A stretch of DNA of 64,000 nt from assembly GCA_963732335.1 (NCBI GenBank), contig CAVSZO010000039.1, positions 1 to 64,000 on the forward strand, in the 5' to 3' direction. The first letter of the stretch is position 1. Each line of letters starts with the position of its first letter. Shown here piece by piece: positions 9,965 through 20,569 of this stretch. Made by a program: the position numbers and the translations under genes. The notes beneath the pieces were generated by a model, which was given only the letters and a program-made list of their open reading frames with translations, did not search any database and was not told the origin of the DNA. The stretch comes from Desertimonas sp963732335. Its GTDB lineage: Bacteria; Actinomycetota; Acidimicrobiia; Acidimicrobiales; Ilumatobacteraceae.

Positions 9965-10450
9965 ATGGCAACGATCAACGAGGGGCGCTGGACGGCCGAG
10001 ATCGAGGGTGACTTCGTCGTGTTCCTCATCGGTGCGCGCATCAACTCGAAGCTTCGGGCCGTCCAGGCCCTGATCGACCTCGGCGGCCGGAAGAACGGGA
10101 TGCGGGCGATGCTCGACTACCTCACCGAGCATCCCGACAAGGGTCTCCTCGGCTACGAGACCGCAGGCTTCATGATCGTGCAGTACTGGCGATCGTTCGA
10201 GCATCTCGAGGCGTTCGCCAAGGACCAGGACGATCCGCACCTCGAGGTCTGGCGCCAGTTCTGGAAGCGCGTCGGCAAGACCGGCCGCACCGGGATCTGG
10301 CACGAGACGTTCCTCGTGCGGGCCGGCGAGTACGAGGCGATCTACGGCAACATGCCCGAGCGCGGCCTCGGCAAGGCGTCCAAGCTCGTCCGCGTCGCCG
10401 ATTCGGTCGACGCCCGCCAGCGCCTGAAGGCCGCGCGACGCGGGGGAGGG
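9965..10450 (+). CDS. DUF4188 domain protein, 3' end uncertain
   Basis: About 160 residues, recognised as the DUF4188 family of unknown function. Segments include 'VVFLIGARINSKLRAVQALI', 'GLLGYETAGFMIVQYWRSF', 'FWKRVGKTGRTGIWHETFLV' and 'YEAIYGNMPERGLGKASKL'. The start ATG 9965 has a good ribosome site (GAGGGAG, 5 bases upstream). The family-like sequence fades after 'RQRLKAARRG' near 10440. The frame then stays open far into antisense clpB, so the true stop was probably lost to an indel. The end given is an estimate. A stem-loop begins at 10442. Confidence 0.75.
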
Positions 10451-10465
10451 CCAAAGCCCCTCCCC
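10442..10465 (+). terminator. GC-rich stem-loop after the DUF4188 gene
   Basis: GGGGAGGGC and GCCCCTCCCC form an 8-9 bp stem with one bulge and a short CAAA loop. It lies where the DUF4188 gene should end and before convergent clpB ends. A T run is absent, as is common in high-GC actinobacteria. Confidence 0.4.
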
Positions 10466-10616
10466 TCGGACCCCCTCGTCGTGGCGCTCCGGACGGGCGC
10501 GAGCCTGCCCGTCCTCGCACCGGAATCGCTCACCCGGCGCTGTGGTCACGGCATACCGAGGCTCACGACCCCACGCCCTCGGACTAGGATGCACGCTCGG
10601 GCACGGCTCGAACAGG

Positions 10617-13100
<2,484 letters not shown>

Positions 13101-13106
13101 GAATCG

Positions 13107-13112
13107 AGTGTA
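13107..13112 (-). promoter_or_regulatory. -10 box of a probable leaderless promoter (clpB)
   Basis: TACACT on the reverse strand is 6 bases from the clpB ATG at 13100. Confidence 0.5.
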
Positions 13113-13127
13113 CCGAGGAGCCCAGAT

Positions 13128-13147
13128 GTTGAGTCGCTCGTATCAAC
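13128..13147 (-). promoter_or_regulatory. HAIR-like HspR operator upstream of clpB
   Basis: The inverted repeat GTTGAGT-N6-TATCAAC on the forward strand resembles the actinobacterial HAIR element CTTGAGT-N7-ACTCAAG. Each half matches 5-6 of 7 positions and the spacer is one base short. It sits just upstream of the clpB -10 box, where repressor binding would block the polymerase. An HspR gene is present in this window. The match is imperfect. Confidence 0.5.
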
Positions 13148-13172
13148 TTTTGTGCAGGGCGGATCCGGGCAG

Positions 13173-14304
13173 TCACGGGCAGTAGGCAACGACGATTCCG
13201 TCGTCGACGAGCCACGCCGACTCGCCGACGGTGACGAGCTCGCACCCGTCGCCGTCGATCGGCACGAACTCGTCACCGTCGCGAATCAACACCGGACCGT
13301 CTGGCGAGGCGCTGATGGCGACGCGGCCGTGGCGCAGGGCGTCGAGGACAGCGTCGATGGAGCGGTCGGCGCACTCCAGCCACGTCGTCGGCGCGCCGGG
13401 CTCACCGTCGGAGCCCGGACGGTGGAAGTCGCTTCCGCCGATCGCCCGCTTGCCGAACGACGCCAGTCGGTCAGGGCGGTCGAGTCGTGGCGGTCCCACG
13501 TCCAGTGCCACATCTCGACGAGATCGGCGGGCCCGGCCAGCGGCATCCGCCAGGCGCAGTCCCAGGCCCATGGATGGTTCACCGACATCACGCCTCCACG
13601 CTCGGTCGCCTCGGCCTGCCAACGGTCGGGCGGGTCGCGGAAGTCGATCCAGCCGATGGCGCCGAAGCAGTTGGCATGACCCATGTCGGTCGTGACCTCC
13701 TGGCCGGGAACGAGGAGGATCCCGGCGTGATCGCCCGCGGCGCCGAGGTGGGCATGATGACTGACGGTGTTGTGATCGGTGACGGCGAGCACGTCGAGAC
13801 CCCGGGCGGCGCGCGCGCCGCCAGGTCGACCACCTCCAACGAGCCGTCGGAGTGGACCGTGTGGCTGTGGAAGTCGCCGGCCAGCCACTCATGGCCGGGC
13901 GCGGCGGGAAGGCGGCAGCCGGCGGGCGTTCCGGACGGGGTGGCAACGGTGGTGGCGGGCGGGGCGTCGGGTGGTTGGTCCGGCGTCGAGATGTGCACGG
14001 CGACGTCGACTCCGCCGGGCGCGACCCGGTGAAGGCCGAGGATGACCTGCCACGGCCCGCCGACGACGCCGGGCAGGTAGCCCGGCGTCGCCCACTGCTC
14101 GGTGACGACGACGTTCGTGCGTTCTGCACCCGACCACCCGCGGAACTGGTCCGGCCCGATCAACCCGAGGTCGAGGGTCGTCTCGCTGTGGTCGTACTCG
14201 AGGGTGACGGCCATCGCGCCGGCGCCGGCGGGTACGTCGACGACCAGGTATTGGTAGATGCTCTCGGCGCGGTCGCTGCGCGTGTAGTGGCGGGTCATTC
14301 TCAC
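13173..14304 (-). CDS. PHP-domain metallohydrolase, CehA/McbA type (two frameshifts)
   Basis: About 375 residues. An N-terminal beta-rich domain (about 1-135) is followed by a PHP domain with metal-binding motifs 'DFHSHTVHSDGS', 'AVTDHNTVSHHAHL', 'PGQEVTTDMGHANCFG', 'GVMSVNHPWAW' and 'GGSDFHRPG'. This family hydrolyses phosphoesters and phosphodiesters. It is last in an ABC-importer operon of glycerol-phosphate type, and its GTG start overlaps the ATPase stop (GTGA). It could therefore replace UgpQ in cleaving an imported phosphodiester (inference). Frame changes are near 13820 and 13470. No signal peptide is seen. Confidence 0.82.
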
Positions 14305-15356
14305 AGCAGCGCTCCGGACTCATGGTCGTAGAGCGGCACGCGATGGGTCGACGGCGCGAGGGCCACGGTGGCGCCGGGCTGTGGTTCGTTGCCTTCTTGG
14401 AACGGTCGCCTTGGTCGTGACGCCGCCGACGTCGACGGTCACGAGGAAGTCGGTGCCGAGGTTCTGGGTGATCGCCACGGTGCCGGTGACCGGGCCGGCA
14501 CCGTCGATGGCGACGTACTCCGGGCGGATGCCGTAGAGCACCTCGCGACCCGCAGCGGCGGTGGTCGGTCGAGCGGGAGCGTGGAGCTACCGACGTCGAC
14601 ACCGTTGCTCGTGATCATGCCGGGGATCAGGTTCATCGGTGTCGAGCCGATGAACCCGGCGACGAACACGTTGGCGGGACGGTGGGGAACAGCTCGGTGG
14701 GGGTGCCGACTTGGCGGATGACACCGGACTCCATCACGGCCATGCGGTCGGCGAGGGCGAGCGCTTCGCTCTGGTCGTGGGTGACGAAGATCGCGGTCGT
14801 CGCCAGCTCGCGCTGTAGCTGTTTGAGGAACGTGCGTGCCTCCAGGCGCAGCCGAGCGTCGAGGTTGGAGAGCGGCTCATGGAACAGGAACACGTCGGGC
14901 CGGGTGGCGATGGCCCGAGCCAGGGCGACCCGCTGCTGCTGGCCGCCGGAGAACTGCGCCGGTCGACGGTCCATCAGGTGGCCGAGGGAGAGGTTGCCGC
15001 CGGCTGCCTCGGCCTCGGAGCTGCGCTCGTCGCGGCCGACGTGCTTGATCTTGAACGGGTAGGCGATGTTGTCGCGCACGGTCATGTGCGGGTACAGGGC
15101 GTAGTCCTGGAACACCATGGCGACGTTGCGGTCACCGGGTTGCAGCTCGCGTGACGTCGCGCTGGCCGATGAGGATCGTGCCGGACGTCGCCGCCTCGAG
15201 TCCGGCGATCGTGCGTAGCAATGTCGTCTTCCCGCATCCCGATGGACCGAGCAGGGCGAAGAACTCGCCGTCGTTGATCGTCAGATCGAGAGCGTCGAGA
15301 GCGGTGACCCCGTTCGGGAACACCTTGGTGAGCGACGCAATCTCGATACCGGGCAT
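14301..15356 (-). CDS. ABC transporter ATPase, MalK/UgpC type (frameshifted)
   Basis: Cytoplasmic ATPase of a carbohydrate or glycerol-phosphate importer, about 350 residues. Seen are Walker A 'GPSGCGKTT', the Q-loop in 'MVFQDYALYPHMTVRDNIA', signature 'FSGGQQQRVALARAIA', Walker B 'DVFLFHEPLSNLD', where the usual LLDEP is LFHEP, and the switch 'FVTHDQSEA'. The C-terminal TOBE-type regulatory domain holds 'GIRPEYVAI'. Frames change near 15150, 14670, 14555 and 14400. ATG 15356 begins 'MPGIEIASLTKVFPNG'. It follows the second permease and overlaps the PHP gene. Because the sugar importer at 27-30 kb lacks an ATPase, this protein could serve both, as MsmK-type ATPases do (inference). Confidence 0.88.
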
Positions 15357-15469
15357 TAGCGCGACCCCTCGGTGGGGGGATGCTTCGTGCGGCCGCAGGC
15401 CGCCCCCTTCGAGCTCGTCCGAACGGAGAGAGCGAGCGCAGCGAGCGAACGAGTGAGGGCGAAAGCGCA
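15357..15469. repeat. intergenic GAGCGAGCG-type simple repeat
   Basis: The 113-base gap between two operon genes contains a purine-rich run of GAGCGAGCG and CGAACGAGTGAG units (about 15428-15460). A similar CTCGCTCG run is found at 45463-45495 inside paaB. No gene or promoter is evident. Confidence 0.5.
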
Positions 15470-16294
15470 TCAGCGCTTGATACCGCCATGGAAGCGGAAG
15501 CCGTAGCGCTTGTTGACGAACCAGTAGAGCACGAGGATCGGGATCGTATAGACGAGGGCGAACGCCGCCAGCGGGCCGAGATCGGTACCGCCGCCTTCGT
15601 CCTGGAACGTGTACATCAACACGGCAGCGGGGCGTCGACCCGGGCCGCCGAAGAGGATGAACGGGACGAGGAAGCTGCCCCAGACCTGCACCGCCGTCCA
15701 GACGCCGATGACGGCCAGCCCCGGACGGATGACGGGCACGACGATGTGGCGCAGCGCTTGGAACGACGAGGCCCCGAACACGCGGGCCGACTCCTCGTAG
15801 CTGCGCGGGATCGAGTCGGTGAAGTCCTTGAGGATGAACATCGCCGCCGGCAACAGCCCGCCGGCGAGCGCCAACCAGATTCCCTGATAGGTGTCGATCA
15901 GGTCGAGCTCAAACATCAGCAGGTACAGCGGCAAGATCGCCGCCGTGCCGGCGACGACCGACGACAGCAGCAACAGCAGGTAGAGGAATGTGTCGCGGCC
16001 CGGAAACCGGATACGGCTGAGGGCGTAGGCCGCGGGCGCACCGACGAGGACGACGATCGTGACCGTGCCGAGCACCAGCAGCGCCGAGATCCCCAGGGAC
16101 TTCGGCACATCGGTGCGCTCGACGAAGACCTCGTGGAAGTTGTCGAGTGTCGGCCGTGACGGCTTGGCGGCCAGCGTCGCGTCGCTGTTGAACGGGGCGA
16201 ACACCAACCACAGCATCGGCAGGGCGAAGAACATCCCGAGCAAGGAGGCGAACCCGGCGAACGCCACCCGCGAGGCGAAGGACCGCGGGCTCAC
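15470..16294 (-). CDS. ABC transporter permease, UgpE/MalG type
   Basis: 274 residues with six predicted membrane helices. The inner-membrane permease loop that docks the ATPase reads 'EESARVFGASSFQALRHIVVPVIRPG' (EAA motif with the conserved Gly). The frame is intact. GTG 16294 overlaps the stop of the preceding permease (GTGA), showing translational coupling. It forms the translocation pore with the permease encoded just upstream. Confidence 0.92.
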   Translation of the reverse strand: MSPRSFASRVAFAGFASLLGMFFALPMLWLVFAPFNSDATLAAKPSRPTLDNFHEVFVERTDVPKSLGISALLVLGTVTIVVLVGAPAAYALSRIRFPGRDTFLYLLLLLSSVVAGTAAILPLYLLMFELDLIDTYQGIWLALAGGLLPAAMFILKDFTDSIPRSYEESARVFGASSFQALRHIVVPVIRPGLAVIGVWTAVQVWGSFLVPFILFGGPGRRPAAVLMYTFQDEGGGTDLGPLAAFALVYTIPILVLYWFVNKRYGFRFHGGIKR

Positions 16295-17217
16295 CCGCGC
16301 TTCCTTCCAGCCCGCAGATAGAAGCTGGCGATGACGAGGTTGATCGCCATGATGATGGCGGCGATCGCCGCGCCGTAGCCGAATCGAGTCTCGGCGCGGA
16401 AGGCCTCGTAGTAGAGGTACACAGGCAACACCTCGGTGCGCCGGCCGAGGCCGCCGCCGATGAGCAGGAAGGGCCCGAAGTCGTTGAACGTCCACAAGCT
16501 GATCAGCAGCAGGTTGGTGAGGATGTAGCCCTTGATCGAGGGCAGCACGACACCGGTGAGCTGCTGCCACGTCGAGGCGCCGGCCAGCCGCGCCGTCTCG
16601 AGGTACGACGGCGGCAGTGAGTTGAGGGCGGCGCCGAAGAGCAGCATCGAGAAGGCGGTGCCGCGCCACGTGTTGGCGACGACGATCGACAGCAGCTCGT
16701 AGTCGATCAACCACTCCGGATTGAACGGCAGCAACAGGTTGAGCGTGCCCTCCTCGTCGAGGAAGGCTCGCCACAGGCGGGCGACGACGGTGCCGGGGAT
16801 GATCCAGGCGAAGACGATGAGCAGTTCGAGGACTCGGCGCACCCAGCTGTGCCAGTTGCGGAACATCCATGCCAGCGTGAAGCCGAGCACCGCCTGACCG
16901 ATGATCGCCGAGCCGACGACATATTGCAGCGTCGTCCGGAGCGACTGCCAGAACTGCTCGTCGCTGAGGGCGTCGCGATAGTTCTCCAGCCCGACGAACT
17001 CGGGATGGATGGCGGTGACCCCCGTCAGCGTGCGGTTGGTGAGCCCGAGGTAGAGCGTCCACACCGCCGGGACGACGAGGAAGATGGCGACGACGATCGC
17101 CGCCGGCCCCACGAACGCCATCGCTCCACGAGTACCGAACAGCTCGCCGCCGGAGTTGCTACCCCGGCGGCGACGCTGTGCGGGTTCAACGGCCGCGACG
17201 ACTGGGGCGTCAGCCAT
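16291..17217 (-). CDS. ABC transporter permease, UgpA/MalF type
   Basis: 308 residues, intact. A basic cytoplasmic N-terminus precedes the first helix ('AAIVVAIFLVVPAVWTLYLG') and five more helices follow. The EAA loop is 'LETARLAGASTWQQLTGVVLPSIKG'. It lies 14 bases after the solute-binding protein gene and overlaps the second permease, so these three genes are co-transcribed. Confidence 0.92.
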   Translation of the reverse strand: MADAPVVAAVEPAQRRRRGSNSGGELFGTRGAMAFVGPAAIVVAIFLVVPAVWTLYLGLTNRTLTGVTAIHPEFVGLENYRDALSDEQFWQSLRTTLQYVVGSAIIGQAVLGFTLAWMFRNWHSWVRRVLELLIVFAWIIPGTVVARLWRAFLDEEGTLNLLLPFNPEWLIDYELLSIVVANTWRGTAFSMLLFGAALNSLPPSYLETARLAGASTWQQLTGVVLPSIKGYILTNLLLISLWTFNDFGPFLLIGGGLGRRTEVLPVYLYYEAFRAETRFGYGAAIAAIIMAINLVIASFYLRAGRKRG

Positions 17218-17231
17218 TCACCGAGGTCGCA

Positions 17232-18647
17232 TCAGGCCTCGGAGCCGGCGATTGCGTCGGCACCGACGATCTCCTCGATGGCCGTTTGGTACTGAGCGGC
17301 GGCGTCCTCGGGCGACGTGCCGGTGACCACCGACTCGACAGCTTCCTGCAGGGCAACCGAGACCTGCGGGTACTCGGCGAGCGCGGGGCGGAAGTGGGTC
17401 AGTGGCAAGACCTCGTCGGCCATGAACGCCAGCATCGGGTCTTCGGTGAGCACCTCGGCGTTGACGTCCTCGCGGTTCGTGATGCGTGGCTGGCCACCAA
17501 GGCCGGCCGTGACCTGTTCGGCGCTGTTCATGAACGTGAGCAACGCCCACGCCTCGGCCGCGTGCTCGGTGTTCGGGTTCATCGTCCACACGCCGCCGCC
17601 GGACATCGACGCCCCGTCGAGCCCGCCGAGTGCACCACCGGCCTCGTAGGCAGGGATGATCGCCCAGCCGACGACCTCGTCGCGGTTCTCCATGGGAAAC
17701 AGCGCTTGTTCGGGATCGGGGTGGACGACGGACCGCCAGAAGTAGTCACCCTCGATGAGCATGCCGACCTCGCCGTTGGCGAACGCCTCGAACGAGCGAT
17801 CACGGCCGTCCTGGAGCAGCTGCATGTCGGCGTCGCCGAGCTCCTCGTCGCCGTAGATCGTGGCATAGGTGCCGAGCATCTCGATCATGTCCTCGGTGCC
17901 GCCGGTCCACAGGCCGGCCTCTTCGTCGTAGACGGGCGAGCCGGCGGCGGCAAGCAGCGGCAGGGCGCCCTGCATCGTCGTCGCCTCGCCCATCGACACA
18001 CCACCGTTGAGCTGGATCGGGATGACGTCGGGGTTCGACTCCTTGATCGTGCGCGCCGCTTCGAGGACCTCCTCGATGGTCGCCGGTTGCCAGTCTTCGG
18101 GCAGGCCGGCGGCAGCGAAGATCTCCTTGTTGAAGTAGATGACCCGTCCGTCGGTGCCCTGCGGGATCCCGTACCGGGCGCCCTCGAACATGCCGTTGGC
18201 CTGAACCGCCTCGTTGATCTGGGCCCAGCCTTCCCACTCCTCGACTTCCGGTCCGACGACGTCGGTGAGCGGTCGGATGTACTCGGCGGTGGCGAACTCG
18301 CCGACCCAAATGCCGTCAATCGACATCACGTCGGGACCCTCACCCGAGCCAAGATCGAGCGCCATCTGCGTCTTGTAGTCCTCGTCGTCGACACCTTGAC
18401 CTTCGAACGACACCTCGACGGGCGTCCCAGCCGCTTCCATCTCGGCCTCGAAGGCGGGGATCAGTTCGTCCTCGATCCAGATCGCGGCGCGCTCGTTCTT
18501 GCCGCCACGGATCGAGTTGTCGAGCAGCGACAGCTGCACCGGCTCGGACGACGAGTTCGGCGCGGCCGCCAGCACTGCCGACCCGGTGGCGAGCAACCCG
18601 ACGACGCCGCCGGTGAGGGCGACCGTGAGTCTGGACGATCTCTTCAT
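17232..18647 (-). CDS. ABC importer solute-binding protein (sugar or glycerol-phosphate type)
   Basis: 471 residues, intact, family 1 extracellular solute-binding protein. The first 27 residues form a Sec signal peptide: basic 'MKRSSR', a hydrophobic core, then Ala-rich cleavage near 'AVLAAAP'. No lipobox Cys is seen. 'GPDVMSIDGIWVGEFATAEYI', 'GIPQGTDGRVIYFNKEIF', 'GEVGMLIEGDYFW' and the late 'AWALLTFMNSAEQV' are typical of UgpB/MalE-like proteins. First gene of the importer-PHP operon. A ribosome site GGGAG is 10 bases upstream of ATG 18647. The ligand cannot be read from sequence. Confidence 0.92.
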   Translation of the reverse strand: MKRSSRLTVALTGGVVGLLATGSAVLAAAPNSSSEPVQLSLLDNSIRGGKNERAAIWIEDELIPAFEAEMEAAGTPVEVSFEGQGVDDEDYKTQMALDLGSGEGPDVMSIDGIWVGEFATAEYIRPLTDVVGPEVEEWEGWAQINEAVQANGMFEGARYGIPQGTDGRVIYFNKEIFAAAGLPEDWQPATIEEVLEAARTIKESNPDVIPIQLNGGVSMGEATTMQGALPLLAAAGSPVYDEEAGLWTGGTEDMIEMLGTYATIYGDEELGDADMQLLQDGRDRSFEAFANGEVGMLIEGDYFWRSVVHPDPEQALFPMENRDEVVGWAIIPAYEAGGALGGLDGASMSGGGVWTMNPNTEHAAEAWALLTFMNSAEQVTAGLGGQPRITNREDVNAEVLTEDPMLAFMADEVLPLTHFRPALAEYPQVSVALQEAVESVVTGTSPEDAAAQYQTAIEEIVGADAIAGSEA

Positions 18648-18755
18648 TTGGCAGTGCTCCCTTTCATGTCCGGCGCGCAGCGGTGCGGCCCGACGAGGTG
18701 ATGTTCAACGGCGGCACCTTATGGACCGGCGCGCGGCGGCGCAACGCTCACGGTG

Positions 18756-19535
18756 TCAAGCGAGTGTGTCGTCGGGCACCTCGGCGCCCCACCGATGCAT
18801 CCCGGCCTCGATCCGCCGATTGAGTCGTTCGAGCACGTCGACGCGGGCGAAGCGCTTCTGCTCGGCGGCGATCACGTCCCACGGCGCCAGCTCGTGATCG
18901 GTGCGGGCGAACACGTCCTCGGCGGCTTCGTCGTAGAGGCGGTTCTTCTCCCGGTTGCGCCAGTCCTCCTCGGTCAGCTTCCAGCGCTTCAGCGGGTCCG
19001 CCTGCCGCCCATCGAAGCGGGCGAGCTGCTGCGCCTCGCTGATGTGCAGCCAGAACTTGACGAGGATCAACCCCTCGAGCACCAATGTGCGCTCGAAGCC
19101 GACGATCTCCTCGAACGCCCGCGTCCACTGCTCCTCGGTGGCGAAGCCCTCAACGCGCTCGACGAGGACGCGGCCATACCAGCTGCGGTCGAAAACGCAC
19201 ATCCCACCGCGACCAGGAATCTCTCGGAAGAAGCGGCGGAGGAAATGATGGCGCTTCTCGTCGGACGTTGGAGCGGCGTACGACCTGACCGTGTAGTGGC
19301 GGGGATCCAGGTTCTCGACGATGCGCTTGATCGCCCCGCCCTTGCCGCTGGCGTCGGGGCCTTCGAGCACGACGAGCAATCCGGGGCCAATCTCACCCGA
19401 CCCGAGTTGGCCGCCGAGGTGGAGCCGCAGCTGGAGCAACCGCCGCTGGGCAACCTCGACGCGCCGCTCGTACTCGCGGCGTCCCAGCCGCTGCGCGAGG
19501 TCGAGCTGGTCGAGTCTCTTCGGCGGGCCCACCAT
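18756..19535 (-). CDS. ppk2: polyphosphate kinase 2
   Basis: PPK2 enzymes transfer phosphate between polyphosphate and nucleotides. The 259-residue protein has Walker A 'GPDASGKGG' (about residue 58), the metal and nucleotide-binding 'DRSWYGR' and the lid 'RNREKNRLYDEA', characteristic of class I PPK2. Frame intact. Its ATG lies 16 bases from that of the divergent Gfo/Idh gene. TAGCAT, 5 bases upstream of its own ATG, may be its -10 box. Confidence 0.92.
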   Translation of the reverse strand: MVGPPKRLDQLDLAQRLGRREYERRVEVAQRRLLQLRLHLGGQLGSGEIGPGLLVVLEGPDASGKGGAIKRIVENLDPRHYTVRSYAAPTSDEKRHHFLRRFFREIPGRGGMCVFDRSWYGRVLVERVEGFATEEQWTRAFEEIVGFERTLVLEGLILVKFWLHISEAQQLARFDGRQADPLKRWKLTEEDWRNREKNRLYDEAAEDVFARTDHELAPWDVIAAEQKRFARVDVLERLNRRIEAGMHRWGAEVPDDTLA

Positions 19536-19551
19536 CTGCGATGCTACGTGG

Positions 19552-20463
19552 ATGGCGCCGCGGCTACGAGTGGGACTCGTCGGCGGCGGACCGTGGGCGC
19601 GCCGTGTTCACGCGCCTGCCATCGCCGCTCATCCTGAGTTCGAACTCACCGGTGTCTGGACCCGACGGTCCGCCGTCGCCGGCGAACTCGCCGCCGACCA
19701 CGGGGCCTCCGCCTTCGAGGAGGTCGGCGCGTTGATCGATGTCGTCGAAGTCGTGGCGATCTCCGTGCCCCCCTCGGTGCAGCCGGACATCGCCGTGGCG
19801 GCCGCCCGGGCGGGGCGCCACGTCATCCTCGAGAAGCCGATCGCCGACTCGCTCGACGGCGCCGCGCGCCTGGCCGATGCCATCACCGCTGCTGGTGTCG
19901 CCAGCCTCGTCGTCCTGACGTCGCGCTTCGCGCCGGAGACCCGACGATGGCTCGCCGACATCGACGCCGGCGGCCCGTGGAGCGGTGGCAACGCCCGTTC
20001 GCTGTCGGGCACGCTGCTCGGCGGCGAGTTCGCCGGGTCGGCGTGGCGGCAGGAAAGCGGTGCCCTGCTCGACATCGGGCCGCACGTGTTCGACCTCCTC
20101 GACGCCGCCCTCGGGACGATCGTCGACATACGCGCGGCGACGTTCAACGAGCCCGACCTGTGGCAGGTGGTCTGTGCGCACGATGGCGGAGCGACGAGCA
20201 CGGCGTCACTGTCGATGCGACTACCGATCGATCCGTCGGTGCTCGAGTTCGACGTGTACGGCAGCGCCGGACGCCTCTCCCTGGGCGCACTCGGGGCACC
20301 GCCACTCAAGTGCTACGGAACGCTCCTCGACGAACTGGCGGGGATGATCCGCTCCGGCACCACCATTCACCCGTGCGACGTTCGCCGCGGGCTCCACGTA
20401 CAGCGGGTCATCGACAAGGTACGGGCGGCCAATCGATCTGGGGCGCCAGTTCGGACGGTGTGA
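19552..20463 (+). CDS. Gfo/Idh/MocA family oxidoreductase
   Basis: 303 residues, intact. An N-terminal Rossmann fold ('RVGLVGGGPWARRVHAPAIA', residues 6-25) and the catalytic loop 'VILEKPIADS' with the conserved E-K-P identify the family, which oxidises or reduces sugars and cyclitols with NAD(P). The C-terminal domain includes 'DIGPHVFDLLDAALG'. Start ATG 19552 gives the normal length. It points away from ppk2 and converges on the GH31 gene. With the isomerases and dehydrogenase nearby it probably takes part in one sugar pathway. Confidence 0.9.
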   Translation: MAPRLRVGLVGGGPWARRVHAPAIAAHPEFELTGVWTRRSAVAGELAADHGASAFEEVGALIDVVEVVAISVPPSVQPDIAVAAARAGRHVILEKPIADSLDGAARLADAITAAGVASLVVLTSRFAPETRRWLADIDAGGPWSGGNARSLSGTLLGGEFAGSAWRQESGALLDIGPHVFDLLDAALGTIVDIRAATFNEPDLWQVVCAHDGGATSTASLSMRLPIDPSVLEFDVYGSAGRLSLGALGAPPLKCYGTLLDELAGMIRSGTTIHPCDVRRGLHVQRVIDKVRAANRSGAPVRTV

Positions 20464-20569
20464 TTCCGAGCAGGCCGAGCTCGAGCGGTGTCCGCATGCG
20501 GCGGGCCGAGCACGATCGTCCTCACCTCAGTGATGGTACCGATGACGTGTCAGCCCGTGGCGAGGCCGA

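Noticed and set aside
15357..15469. Gene or promoter between the permease and the ATPase
   Set aside because: No start with coding character; only the GAGCGAGCG-type run is seen, and the flanking genes clearly form one operon.
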